Assembly (NCBI GenBank): GCA_965249785.1
Contig: CBDFMU010000016.1
Location: 1-64,000 of the forward strand
DNA: 64,000 nt
Reading direction: 5' to 3'
From: M3007 sp965249785
GTDB taxonomy: Bacteria; Bacteroidota; Bacteroidia; Chitinophagales; Saprospiraceae
Below, piece after piece: positions 40,049-48,570 of the stretch. Each line of letters opens with the position of its first letter. Positions within the stretch are counted from its first letter, which is position 1. The position numbers and the translations under genes are program-made. The notes below the pieces were generated by a model. That model searched no databases. It was not told the DNA's origin and worked only from the letters and a program-made list of their open reading frames with translations.

Positions 40049-41941
40049 TCAATACGCCCGCTCGTCCAGTTTTTCTACGAAATTCATGAAAGCGCGATTG
40101 GCTACCCGATTCCCGCCGGGAGTGGGATAATGGCCCGAAAAATACCAGTCACCGGAATTGCCAGGGCAGGCATCGTGTAGTCCATCGAGGGTCTGGAAAA
40201 TGACGTCTACCGGAAGTTTGATGTCGGCTTTGGTCACGATTTCAGCGATTTTATTACTGACATCACAGTAGTCCACCAGATCATACAGGGCTACTACCTC
40301 GTTTTGTACCATTTCGACGGGCAGGCTTTCTGACTGTTTACAACGGTGATAGACATCCTGGATCATCTTTTCCTGCCCGGATTCATGGAGCAGTTGCACC
40401 AAAGCCTGGAAAGCGACGAAATCGCGCATTTTACTCATATCAATGCCGTAGCAATCGGGAAAACGAATCTGCGGCGCACTGCTGAGGATGATAATGCGCT
40501 TAGGCTGCAGGCGGGCGGTGATGCTCACAATACTGTCGCGGAGCGTAGTACCGCGCACAATAGAATCGTCGAGCAGCACGAGCGTATCCACGCCATCTTC
40601 CACGAGGCCGTAAGTCACATCATACACATGGCCCACCATATTATTGCGGGCCTTGGTATCGGCGATAAAGGTGCGCTGCTTGTCGTCTTTGTGGACGAGT
40701 TTCTCCACGCGGGGCCGAACGGCGAGTATTTCCTGCAATTTTTCCGGGGTCAAGTCAGCACCTGCTGCTAAGATCTGCTCTTGTTTCCAAGAATTCAATT
40801 CTTTTTCCAGGCCTTCGGCCAAACCATAAAAAGCGGCTTCGGCAGTATTGGGAATGTAAGAAAAAACGGTGTGTTTCAAATCAAAATTCACCGCTTCCAA
40901 CACCGGGCGGGCCAGTTGGGCACCCAATTGTTTGCGTTCCTGATAAATCTCCCGATCATTGCCCCGACTAAAATAAATGCGCTCAAATGAACAGGCTCGT
41001 TTTTCGCGCGGCTCCACAAAGGGCAGTTCCTCCACTTTGCCCGTGTATTTCATAATCAGCGCGTGGCCAGGCTGCAATTCCTTTACTTCCGAAAAACGCA
41101 CGTTAAACACCGACTGAATGGCGGGTCGCTCGGAAGCACCGACCACCACTTCGTCATCCATGTACCAGTAAGCAGGTCGAATGCCATTGGGGTCGCGCAT
41201 CAGGAAAGCATCGCCGTGGCCAATGAGGCCGCCGAGTACATAGCCGCCGTCGAACTTTTTGGAAGCCCGGCGCAACAGTCGCTGCACATCCAGGCTTTCA
41301 AAAATAAACTGATTAATGTCTGGGTTAGAGTGTCCGTCAGGTTTGTACCAGGTGTGCAGGCGTTGCACTTCATCGTCGAGAAAGTGGCCGATTTTTTCCA
41401 GCACCGTCACGGTATCGCTTTTTTCCTTGGGATATTGACCGAGGGCAACCAGCTCCTGAAACAGTTCGTCTACATTGGTCATATTAAAATTTCCCGCCAT
41501 CAATAAGTTGCGGGTAATCCAGTTATTCTGCCGATGGAAAGGGTGCACCCGCTCGATGCTGTTGTCGCCGTGGGTGCCGTATCGCAGGTGGCCCATGAGC
41601 ACTTCGCCAGTGTACGGCACGTGTTCTTTGAGGTAAGCCGGGTCTTGACGTTGGTCTGGGGTCACTTGGTTGAGGCGGCCCCAAACCATATCGAAGAGGT
41701 CGGTGAGGTAGTTCGGAGCGCAGCTGCGTTTTCGGCTGATGTAGCGTTGACCGGGCTTTGGATGCAGCTTTATCGTGGCGATGCCCGCTCCGTCCTGCCC
41801 TCGATTGCGCATTTTTTGCATCATCAGCTGCACTTTTTGCACACCATAGAAGGGCGTTCCGTATTTCTTTTGATAATATTCGATGGGTTTTAATAGCCGC
41901 ATCACGACGATACCGCACTCATGCTGGATCGAATCACTCAT
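40049..41941 (-). CDS. purF: Amidophosphoribosyltransferase, long Bacteroidota type
   Basis: PurF takes ammonia from glutamine to phosphoribosyl pyrophosphate, starting purine synthesis. The 630-residue protein has an N-terminal glutaminase domain (HECGIVVMRLLKP with a Cys near residue 9, then MRNRGQDGAGIA and MGHLRYGTHGDNS), and the phosphoribosyl site DTLVLLDDSIVRGTTLRDSI (about 435-454). It is about 130 residues longer than enterobacterial PurF, as in the Bacteroidota-specific form, and the Cys is not directly after the initiator Met, so processing would have to remove about eight residues. A strong -7 box TACCTTTG lies upstream. Confidence 0.88.
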   Translation of the reverse strand: MSDSIQHECGIVVMRLLKPIEYYQKKYGTPFYGVQKVQLMMQKMRNRGQDGAGIATIKLHPKPGQRYISRKRSCAPNYLTDLFDMVWGRLNQVTPDQRQDPAYLKEHVPYTGEVLMGHLRYGTHGDNSIERVHPFHRQNNWITRNLLMAGNFNMTNVDELFQELVALGQYPKEKSDTVTVLEKIGHFLDDEVQRLHTWYKPDGHSNPDINQFIFESLDVQRLLRRASKKFDGGYVLGGLIGHGDAFLMRDPNGIRPAYWYMDDEVVVGASERPAIQSVFNVRFSEVKELQPGHALIMKYTGKVEELPFVEPREKRACSFERIYFSRGNDREIYQERKQLGAQLARPVLEAVNFDLKHTVFSYIPNTAEAAFYGLAEGLEKELNSWKQEQILAAGADLTPEKLQEILAVRPRVEKLVHKDDKQRTFIADTKARNNMVGHVYDVTYGLVEDGVDTLVLLDDSIVRGTTLRDSIVSITARLQPKRIIILSSAPQIRFPDCYGIDMSKMRDFVAFQALVQLLHESGQEKMIQDVYHRCKQSESLPVEMVQNEVVALYDLVDYCDVSNKIAEIVTKADIKLPVDVIFQTLDGLHDACPGNSGDWYFSGHYPTPGGNRVANRAFMNFVEKLDERAY

Positions 41942-42013
41942 GGAAAAAGCAAGTTTAGCTACGAAATACCGAGGCCGGATGAAGACAGAAAAAATGCCTT
42001 GTAAAAATCGCCG

Positions 42014-42021
42014 CAAAGGTA
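42014..42021 (-). promoter_or_regulatory. Putative purF -7 box
   Basis: The minus strand reads TACCTTTG, 72 bases before the ATG at 41941; TTG lies 24 bases further upstream at 42046-42048. Confidence 0.5.
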
Positions 42022-42163
42022 CGTCGATGCCTTGGGAAAGCCTACCAAACAGATAAAGGAAATGGCTGTTGCAGTAAATGCTGGAATTTGAGAATCATTT
42101 GGAAAAAGGCCAACGTGTAATACGATTTGCGCCTGATTAATGAAATAGATGATAGATCGGTTC

Positions 42164-42193
42164 TTGCAAAACTCCTTTTTTGCCGTATCTTTG
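42164..42193 (+). promoter_or_regulatory. Promoter of small RNA 1
   Basis: TTG (42164-42166), 19 bases, TATCTTTG (42186-42193) is a full match to the Bacteroidota -33/-7 consensus. No protein gene follows on this strand. Confidence 0.7.
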
Positions 42194-42198
42194 TACTA

Positions 42199-42314
42199 AG
42201 GAAACCAAAACGTTTCGGACGTTTGAGCAGAGGACTTCGTCATAAGGTGCATCTGGCGTTGGTTTCTTATTTTGAAAAGCGCATCCCTTATTGGGTGATG
42301 CGCTTTTCGTTTTT
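42199..42314 (+). ncRNA. Candidate small RNA 1, three-way junction plus terminator
   Basis: From the promoter just upstream, a transcript of about 115 bases would start near 42199. GAAACCAA (42201-42208) pairs with TTGGTTTC (42259-42266) to close a junction. Inside are a hairpin AACGT-TTCGG-ACGTT (42209-42223) and a helix CAGA/TCTG (42228-42231 with 42252-42255) holding a small GAC-TTC-GTC hairpin. An 11-pair terminator stem AAAAGCGCATC/GATGCGCTTTT (42275-42307) with a T run ends it. It does not resemble 4.5S, tmRNA or RNase P. The terminator may also serve the opposite-strand gene ending at 42313. No long coding frame with good codon use is present. Confidence 0.55.
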
Positions 42315-42774
42315 AGGCCTTTTTACGAATATACATCGTTTGCAAAATCAGTCGATTAGGCTTTCCCTTTTTGAGTACTCGCCGAATTTCTTTGGCTACA
42401 ACGTAAAAATGCTCAAATTCCTTTGTAAAAATCAATGTTTCCTTCACCACACCATTTCCATAAACTTTTGCATCCAGACGTACTGAATCTGGCATAGTCA
42501 CGATCTCCAACAATTTTGTAAAGTCGGCTTTTGTAACCGCAATTTGGCCTTGTTTAGCCTCTTGAGCTGGATTACCGTGCCGAAGCAATGTGTGAATAAT
42601 GCTGTAATTGTCTATTGATACTAAAAAATCCAGTACATCAATCCCTGTCTCTTCATAAATTTTTTCTGCTAATGCTTCGCCAACTTGCAGAAGATCAACT
42701 ACTTGATAGATGTTTTCGGGATTATTGAGCGCAAACTCATAAAGTGCTTCGATTTGGGATTGGATGGCTGTCAT
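42313..42774 (-). CDS. PBECR3-like nuclease-fold domain protein
   Basis: The 153-residue protein has a helical N-terminal part (MTAIQSQIEALYEFALNNPE) and a C-terminal domain starting near IIHTLLRHGNPAQEAKQGQI, with TKADFTKLLEIVTMPDSVRL and ending LILQTMYIRKK. The HGN-x-x-QE motif, the IAVTKADF block, the PD pair and the final TMY resemble the PBECR-type (phage, Barnase-EndoU-ColicinE5-RelE-like) nuclease domains of polyvalent phage proteins. Such domains may be toxins or RNA-cleaving enzymes. The ATG at 42774 is four bases after the hemB stop, so it is in that operon; an ATG at 42816 would lie inside hemB. No immunity gene was seen. Confidence 0.5.
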   Translation of the reverse strand: MTAIQSQIEALYEFALNNPENIYQVVDLLQVGEALAEKIYEETGIDVLDFLVSIDNYSIIHTLLRHGNPAQEAKQGQIAVTKADFTKLLEIVTMPDSVRLDAKVYGNGVVKETLIFTKEFEHFYVVAKEIRRVLKKGKPNRLILQTMYIRKKA

Positions 42775-42778
42775 ATTT

Positions 42779-43753
42779 TTAGAATTTATGTTGCCGCTTC
42801 GCCCATTCCTTCGCAAAATAAGTCAGAATCACATCCGCCCCCGCTCGCCGAATACTCAATAACGCTTCCGGCATAGCCCGCTCGAAATCCAGCCAACCAT
42901 TCTGGCACGCCGCCACCAGCATCGCACATTCGCCGCTCACGTGATAAGCCGCAATGGGCAGCGAACTTTCTGCTTTCAAAGTTTGAATCACGTCCAGATA
43001 ATGCAGTGCGGGCTTCACCATCAACATATCGGCACCTTCCAGCGTATCCAGTTCCGCTTCGATCAGGGCTTCGCGGCGATTGGCAGGATTCATCTGGTAG
43101 GTCTTTTTGTCGCCGCTTTTGGGAGCCGAAGCCAGCGCATCGCGGAAAGGGCCGTAGAACGCGCTCGCATATTTGGCGGTGTAGGCCAGAATGCCCGTCT
43201 TGGTATAGCCCGCTTCGTCCAGTGCTTTCCGCATCACCCCTACCCGACCGTCCATCATGTCGGAAGGTCCCAGCATATCAAAACCTGCTTCCGCCTGTGC
43301 TATGGACATCTGAGCCAAAATCGGCAGCGTATCGTCGTTCACAATCTCCCCGTTGCGCACCAGACCGTCGTGGCCATCGCTGCTATACGGGTCCATCGCC
43401 ACGTCGCTGATGAGGCAACATTCGGGAAAACGCCGTTTGATTTCCCGGGCCGTTTGCAAATAAAAATTGTCGGGATGATAACTATAAGTGGCCGTCTGGT
43501 CTTTCAACGCATCGGCTACCGCTGGAAAAACGACGAAATTGGTCAGTCCCAATGCCATGCACTCTTCGATCTCACGATAGAGTTCGTCGGGCGAAAAACG
43601 GAAGATGCCGGGCAATGATTTGATCTCACTTCGAATGCCTTTACCATCCAGCAAAAACAAGGGAAAAATCAAGTGTTCCACACTGAGGTGGGTTTCAGTG
43701 ACCATGCCACGTAAGGCGGCGGATTGGCGATTGCGGCGCGGACGACGAAGCAT
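42779..43753 (-). CDS. hemB: Porphobilinogen synthase
   Basis: HemB condenses two 5-aminolevulinate molecules into porphobilinogen in haem synthesis. The 324-residue protein has the N-terminal RPRRNRQSAALRGMVTETHL, LIFPLFLLDGKGIR, the metal-binding region around LISDVAMDPYSSDGHDG (about 132-148, with Asp in place of the zinc Cys residues, suggesting a magnesium-type enzyme), the Schiff-base lysines in YTAKYASAFYGPFRD and MLMVKPALHYLDV, and IAAYHVSGECAML. Length and motifs are normal. The leader has ATAATTCATCATTTATAATT words. Confidence 0.95.
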   Translation of the reverse strand: MLRRPRRNRQSAALRGMVTETHLSVEHLIFPLFLLDGKGIRSEIKSLPGIFRFSPDELYREIEECMALGLTNFVVFPAVADALKDQTATYSYHPDNFYLQTAREIKRRFPECCLISDVAMDPYSSDGHDGLVRNGEIVNDDTLPILAQMSIAQAEAGFDMLGPSDMMDGRVGVMRKALDEAGYTKTGILAYTAKYASAFYGPFRDALASAPKSGDKKTYQMNPANRREALIEAELDTLEGADMLMVKPALHYLDVIQTLKAESSLPIAAYHVSGECAMLVAACQNGWLDFERAMPEALLSIRRAGADVILTYFAKEWAKRQHKF

Positions 43754-43756
43754 TAT

Positions 43757-43829
43757 TGTTAATTATAAATGATGAATTATAAATTATTCGTGTTTAAACA
43801 TCCCATGTTTTTGAACCATGGGATGTCTC
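43757..43829. repeat. ATTATAAAT words and a CATCCCATG hairpin
   Basis: TTAATTATAAATGATGAATT and ATAAATTATTC stand directly before the hemB start. Next to them CATCCCATGTTTTTGAACC and ATGGGATG form a hairpin of the common Bacteroidota type (43799-43826). The following stretch to 43938 is A+T-rich with two copies of AGATGCGTA and no gene that I trust. Confidence 0.65.
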
Positions 43830-43939
43830 ACTACTAATAGATCAAAACAATCAGAAACACTAGAAGATGCGTAATACCAAAACTATTACAACAAACGTAC
43901 TTATTACTAATAAAAGATGCGTAGCATCGACATTCCAGT

Positions 43940-44056
43940 AAATAAAACAGGGCACTGACCATTACTGGTAGCACCCTGTATAACCCCAAAAAACCAAATG
44001 AAAACTTCTTTATGTAAGCCGCTCCGAGGAAGCGATAAACAATTTTATGTTTGTTG
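43940..44056 (-). ncRNA. Candidate small RNA 2 with strong promoter and terminator
   Basis: A full promoter on the minus strand (44091-44062) would start a transcript near 44056. It contains a small hairpin CGCTTCCTCGGAGCG and ends in ACAGGGTGCTACC, loop, GGTCAGTGCCCTGT followed by TTTTATTT (43979-43939). The transcript is about 115 bases with no start codon and ribosome site that would give a convincing peptide. I cannot match it to 6S, SRP or tmRNA. It is divergent from the lipoprotein/outer-membrane gene pair. Confidence 0.55.
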
Positions 44057-44061
44057 TATGG

Positions 44062-44091
44062 CAAAGATAAAGGCTATTTGAAAAAATGCAA
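44062..44091 (-). promoter_or_regulatory. Promoter of small RNA 2
   Basis: On the minus strand TTG (44091-44089), 19 bases, TATCTTTG (44069-44062) is a perfect match to the Bacteroidota consensus. Confidence 0.7.
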
Positions 44092-44154
44092 TAGGCACGC
44101 GATTTTTTTTACTAACATTTGTAACAATACTTATTCGTGTAGTCGGACGCATTC

Positions 44155-44184
44155 TTGAGCCTTCAGAATCTTTGTTTACCTTTG
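44155..44184 (+). promoter_or_regulatory. Promoter of the lipoprotein and outer-membrane genes
   Basis: TTG (44155-44157), 19 bases, TACCTTTG (44177-44184). Transcription from about 44190 would cover the lipoprotein gene and the large outer-membrane gene behind it. Confidence 0.65.
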
Positions 44185-44345
44185 TTCAAAATGGGAGTTA
44201 TTTATCCAAAATTGAGTATTGAAAATCAATTACTTAATTAAGCCACCACATCATTTTGACATTTTTTTGCGTCGCCACTATGGGGATCAACCAACGGTTT
44301 TTTCAAAAGTTTTTCCTGGCTTTTTTTTCGTCGTTGCAGCGGTGT

Positions 44346-44678
44346 ATGGTGTTCCATGGCCGCCGCCAGGCCATAATAAGCGCCCTTTGGTGTATAGTAT
44401 TATTGGCCAGCTGTGGCCGCGACAAAGAAGAAATTGTGCAGGCAAAAGTCGCCGAGCGAGTGCAGGCTTTCCGCATCAAACAAATAACCGAATGCCGCAC
44501 CAACCTGCTTCGCGATGCGGAAAAACGTGTAGATTCGATGCTGCTGGCCGAAGCCAAAGGCACCCTCGCCGATTCGCTGTCCCGCTTAAAACCCTTCAAG
44601 CCATCGCAACCGCCGCCCGTGTTGCCCATTGATTCGCTCTCGGTGCGTCCCATCTTCGAGCAGCCGTCAGGCAACTGA
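44346..44678 (+). CDS. Small lipoprotein, hypothetical
   Basis: The 110-residue form MVFHGRRQAIISALWCIVLL is followed by ASCGRDKEE, a lipoprotein signal with Cys near residue 23. The mature part is charged and helical (VAERVQAFRIKQITECRTNL, DAEKRVDSMLLAEAKG) and ends Pro-rich, PSQPPPVLPIDSLSV. In-frame ATGs at 44256 and 44280 are possible starts but add a second hydrophobic stretch. It precedes the large outer-membrane gene by 91 bases and shares its promoter, so it may be a periplasmic partner; no family is recognised. Confidence 0.6.
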   Translation: MVFHGRRQAIISALWCIVLLASCGRDKEEIVQAKVAERVQAFRIKQITECRTNLLRDAEKRVDSMLLAEAKGTLADSLSRLKPFKPSQPPPVLPIDSLSVRPIFEQPSGN

Positions 44679-44769
44679 ACCGTGTGCAGATGCGTCCCTA
44701 CAGGCATCCTTTTCCCAACCGATTTTGTCCTTTCAGCTGCGCAGTAACCTAAAAAAAATCCGGCGAACC

Positions 44770-47700
44770 ATGTTCGTCGCGATGCTGTGTGGGTGGACCG
44801 GACTGGCTTTTGCGCAGCGCATAGAGTCGTTTTCCAATCTGCGCAGCCGCATCATTGCTGCCGACCAGCCAGTGCAAGTACTTGATTCTCTGACCATTGC
44901 CGTGCCTTTGATGGGTGTAAGCGATTTGGTCACTGGGCAGTCCCTTAGTCTGCGCTTCTTTTCGCTGCATTCCAATTTTCTCTATACTGATACGGCTCAA
45001 TTGCGGGCCAGTTGCCCCGATTGCCGCCAATTGCGCATCAGTTACCGCGTGTGGCCCTACAATTTAGCGGCGCGCATCAGCCGGTTGGATACCACTGCCA
45101 TTCGCCGCAGCAACAGCGACGATCCTATTGAATTCGATTATTCTCCTTATGAACCCAGCACGAAACCCTGGGAAACTGGCGGCCTGGTCTCTAATGGTGC
45201 CTATACGCGCGGCATTTCTTTCGGCAATAGTCAAAATCTGGTTTTCAATTCCAATTTGAACCTTCAATTAAATGGCAAACTCGGCAACGACATAGAATTG
45301 CAAGCCGCGCTGTCTGACAATTCCGTGCCGCTGCAACCCGACGGAACGACCCGACAATTACAGGAATTCGACCGCATTTTTATTCAATTAAAACGCAAAA
45401 GCACCATCCTCACGGCGGGCGATTATGACTTGGTGCGACCCGCACACGGCTATTTTTCCAATTATTTCAAACGCCTGCAAGGCGCGATGCTCACGATGGA
45501 ATTTGATACTGGAAAGAAGGAATACGGAGTGCCAGGGGTGCAATATGGCCTTAAAAATAAAGATGGAACAGGCCGTACTGTGGTGCCAATGCCAAATTCC
45601 GCATTCGCTATTCCGCATTCGGCAGATACGTTGTCCGTGCGACTGGCGGCGGCGATATCGCGGGGGAAATTTACCCGTCAAACTATCGCGGGACAGGAGG
45701 GCAATCAAGGCCCCTACCGTCTGCAAGGCGCAGAGGGTGAACGCTTTATCATCGTGTTGGCGGGTACGGAAAAGGTGTATAAAGATGGCCAGCTGCTGCG
45801 GCGAGGCTTGGGCGACGACTACATTATAGATTATAATCTCGGCGAATTAACCTTTACGACTAAACAACTTGTCACCAAGGATAGTCGCATCATCGTGGAG
45901 TTTGAGTATGCTGTGCAGACCTATTTGCGCTCCACGATGGCCGCCAATCTGAACTGGAGCATCCACCGGGCGCAGGTCTATGCCAACTTTTATGCGGAGC
46001 AAGACAGTCGCAATAATGGCGGTGCGCAAGACCTTTCTCCCGTCCAACGCCGCAGCCTGGCCGAAGCGGGCGACAACCTGCGCACCGCCTACGTATCTGG
46101 CATTGATACACTGGCCGTTTTCGATCCGGCGCGCGTGCTTTATCGCAGCATAGACAGCGTGGTATGTGGCTTAGTAAGCCAGATTTTAATCTACAGTACC
46201 AACGCTGACAGTGCGCGTTTAGCGGCACGTTTCACGGAGGTAACACCCGGCCAGGGCAATTACGTGCAGGCGACCACGGCTGCCAATGGCCGCGTGTATC
46301 GCTGGGTGGCTCCCGACGAAACGACCTGCCAGCCGCGCGGCAATTTCGAGCCCGTCATTCGCCTTATTGCGCCGGAGCAACGACAACTTTTCACGGTGGG
46401 GACGGAAGTGCAGCCCTTTAAAGGCAGCCAGGTGCAGGCCGAAGTGGCATTGAGTAATAATGATCGCAACCGTTTTTCTCCGCTGGGCAATAGCGACGAC
46501 TTGGGCGGTGCGGGCTTTTTTAATGTCAAACAAAAACTACTGGACGGAAAAAAAGGCTGGCTGGCGCAATTGGATGGTAGCTACGAATACACCGCCCGTA
46601 CTTTCCTGCCGCTCAATCCGTATCGGCCCGCCGAATTCACGCGCGACTGGAACGCGAACACTACACTGGATACGGTGGCGGAACAGCTCGCCCGTGCTGG
46701 CTTCACGCTGCGAAAGAAAAACTGGGGCGAAGGCCGCTACGAATACGGTACTTATCAGCGGCAAGGTTCCTATAATGGGCAACGAAATTTTGGTCAGCTG
46801 CGTACCGAGCGACACGGTTATGCTGTCTTTGCGGAAGCCAATTTGCTGGAAACGGAAGGCCGTTTGGAGCAGACGCGCTTTTCCCGGCCTAAAGCGGAAA
46901 TTTCCAAGACTTTTGCCTTTAAAAAGCACCCTTTATCCTCGCCTGCGGATTCGCTGACGCGTGTAGATTCCCTGGGATCGCTGTCGCCCGGACTTAAGAT
47001 CGGGCTATATGCCGAACGCGAACGCAACGAGCGCCGCGTGCCCCATGCCGACACCCTGAGTGCCGCCAGTTTCTGGTACGATTTATATCGGTTTTATATA
47101 CAAACGCCTGATAGTGAAAGTGGTTGGCAGTACGGCGGTTTTATCTCGCGACGCACTGATCAGGCACCCGTAGGGAATGGTTTTCTAAAAAATACGGTGG
47201 CCGACGAACTGAATGTAACGGGGAAATGGCAGCCAACGCCCCTTACGCATACTGGCAAACGCCGGGATATTGGCCAAAATCTAGCCTGGAATTTCACTTA
47301 TCGCAACCTACGGGTACTGAACCCAAAACTCACCACCGAACTGCCGCAAAGTACTTATCTGGGTCGCGTGGATTACAATTTAACGGCCTGGAAAAGCGCA
47401 TTTGCCTTCAATACCGGCTACGAACTGGGTTCCGGGCAAAGCCCAAAAACGGAATTCAATTACGTGGCGGTCAATCCCGGCGAGGGCCAATATACCTGGG
47501 TGGATCGCAACCGCGATAGCATTTTGCAGGTGGATGAAATGGAAATCGCGGTGTTCCAGGACCAGGCCAGTTACATCCGCGTGGCGGTGACGACCACGGA
47601 TTATGTGCGCACGAACAATGTGTTGCTAAATCAAAGTCTGCGCCTCGATCCGCGCCTGATCTGGGGTAATCGGCGTGGCTGGCGGCGCACCCTAAGCCGC

Positions 47701-48480
47701 TTTTCGACGCAAAGCACCTTACAAATTAACCGCCGCACCTACGCCAACGCCCCGGTAGATGCCTGGAATCCCTTTCAACTCGCCGTGACCGACACGGCAC
47801 TGGTGACGGTGAGTGCGGCCACGCGCCACGTACTTTTTGTCAATCGCGCTGACCCGATCTGGGACGCGTCGCTGGGGCAGGGCGACAACCGCAGCCAGGT
47901 GGCCCTCACCACGGGCTTCGAACGGCGGCGCATTAGTGATTTGACCTTGCACGGGCGGCTCAATCTCGGACAAAAATGGAGTACGGAAGGGGACGTAGTG
48001 CGGGGCGAAAATTCGAGTGCCAATGAGTCTTTTGAAAGCCGCAATTACTTCATCCGCAGTTGGGAGGCGGGCCCAAAACTGACCTGGCTTCCCGCCCGCA
48101 CTTTTCGGACGGTGCTGCAACTCAACTGGAAAGACAGCCAAAATACGCTGCCCAGTGCCGAAAAAGCGACCCAAACCAATTGGAATACCGAAATAACCTG
48201 GAATCCGCAGGCGAAAAAGAACGGCCAGAGTTTTCAGGCCGCTACTTCCTTGCGGACAAAAGTGACTTTTGCCAACATCCGCTATACTGGCCAGCCAAAT
48301 ACCGCCGTGGCCTTCACGATGCTGGAAGGTTTGCAAAATGGCAAGAATTTTCTGTGGAGCCTGAATCTGGATCGCCAACTTTCGCGGAGTGTGCAACTTA
48401 GTTTGAACTATGAGGGCCGCAAAACTGGCGAAGGACGAGTCGTACACGTTGGGCGGGCGCAGGTGCGGGCGGTGTTTTAG
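44770..48480 (+). CDS. Large outer-membrane beta-barrel-like protein
   Basis: The 1236-residue form starts MFVAMLCGWTGLAFA-QRIES, a signal peptide; basic residues just before it (LKKIRRT) suggest that the true start may lie slightly upstream at a non-ATG codon. Conserved Bacteroidota blocks include RGISFGNSQNLVFNSNLNLQ, LSDNSVPLQPDGTTRQLQEF, LAGTEKVYKDGQLLRRG with DYIIDYNLGELTFT (about 350-380), followed by many alternating strands to the end. The overall look resembles the C-terminal parts of SprA-like translocon proteins, but it is much shorter and I would not call it SprA. In-frame PMPNSAFAIPHSA (about 45591-45624) is written in an intergenic-type GAATGCGGAAT repeat. Confidence 0.7.
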   Translation: MFVAMLCGWTGLAFAQRIESFSNLRSRIIAADQPVQVLDSLTIAVPLMGVSDLVTGQSLSLRFFSLHSNFLYTDTAQLRASCPDCRQLRISYRVWPYNLAARISRLDTTAIRRSNSDDPIEFDYSPYEPSTKPWETGGLVSNGAYTRGISFGNSQNLVFNSNLNLQLNGKLGNDIELQAALSDNSVPLQPDGTTRQLQEFDRIFIQLKRKSTILTAGDYDLVRPAHGYFSNYFKRLQGAMLTMEFDTGKKEYGVPGVQYGLKNKDGTGRTVVPMPNSAFAIPHSADTLSVRLAAAISRGKFTRQTIAGQEGNQGPYRLQGAEGERFIIVLAGTEKVYKDGQLLRRGLGDDYIIDYNLGELTFTTKQLVTKDSRIIVEFEYAVQTYLRSTMAANLNWSIHRAQVYANFYAEQDSRNNGGAQDLSPVQRRSLAEAGDNLRTAYVSGIDTLAVFDPARVLYRSIDSVVCGLVSQILIYSTNADSARLAARFTEVTPGQGNYVQATTAANGRVYRWVAPDETTCQPRGNFEPVIRLIAPEQRQLFTVGTEVQPFKGSQVQAEVALSNNDRNRFSPLGNSDDLGGAGFFNVKQKLLDGKKGWLAQLDGSYEYTARTFLPLNPYRPAEFTRDWNANTTLDTVAEQLARAGFTLRKKNWGEGRYEYGTYQRQGSYNGQRNFGQLRTERHGYAVFAEANLLETEGRLEQTRFSRPKAEISKTFAFKKHPLSSPADSLTRVDSLGSLSPGLKIGLYAERERNERRVPHADTLSAASFWYDLYRFYIQTPDSESGWQYGGFISRRTDQAPVGNGFLKNTVADELNVTGKWQPTPLTHTGKRRDIGQNLAWNFTYRNLRVLNPKLTTELPQSTYLGRVDYNLTAWKSAFAFNTGYELGSGQSPKTEFNYVAVNPGEGQYTWVDRNRDSILQVDEMEIAVFQDQASYIRVAVTTTDYVRTNNVLLNQSLRLDPRLIWGNRRGWRRTLSRFSTQSTLQINRRTYANAPVDAWNPFQLAVTDTALVTVSAATRHVLFVNRADPIWDASLGQGDNRSQVALTTGFERRRISDLTLHGRLNLGQKWSTEGDVVRGENSSANESFESRNYFIRSWEAGPKLTWLPARTFRTVLQLNWKDSQNTLPSAEKATQTNWNTEITWNPQAKKNGQSFQAATSLRTKVTFANIRYTGQPNTAVAFTMLEGLQNGKNFLWSLNLDRQLSRSVQLSLNYEGRKTGEGRVVHVGRAQVRAVF
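45591..45624 (+). repeat. ATTCCGCATTC words inside the outer-membrane gene
   Basis: AATTCCGCATTCGCTATTCC and GCATTCGGC are in frame. The complement of ATTCCGCATTC, GAATGCGGAAT, occurs in the spacer at 19563-19573. Confidence 0.65.
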
Positions 48481-48501
48481 GGGGGGTGATAAAAAAGATT
48501 T

Positions 48502-48570
48502 AGAAGGTTGATAAAGGTTTATAAAGGTTAGAATTAGCCACATTAATCACCTTGGCCACATTAAAGTTAT
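48502..48570. repeat. AAGGTTTATAAAGGTT and CCACATTAATCACC words
   Basis: GGTTGATAAAGGTTTATAAA and GGTTAG follow the outer-membrane gene; ATTAGCCACATTAATCACC and TTGGCCACATTAAAG run into the convergent VWA gene and encode its last residues. Confidence 0.7.

Noticed and set aside
42127..42486. 119-residue frame over the small RNA candidate
   Set aside because: It crosses the promoter and the terminator stem and overlaps the opposite PBECR-like gene; codon use is poor.
43834..44064. 76-residue hydrophobic, Cys-rich frame on the minus strand
   Set aside because: Its start overlaps the -7 box of the small RNA promoter and it runs through the terminator hairpin, so it would not be on a complete transcript.
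44770..48480. Calling the large outer-membrane gene SprA, the T9SS translocon
   Set aside because: SprA is about twice as long and has specific plug and barrel motifs that I do not see; only a general resemblance remains.
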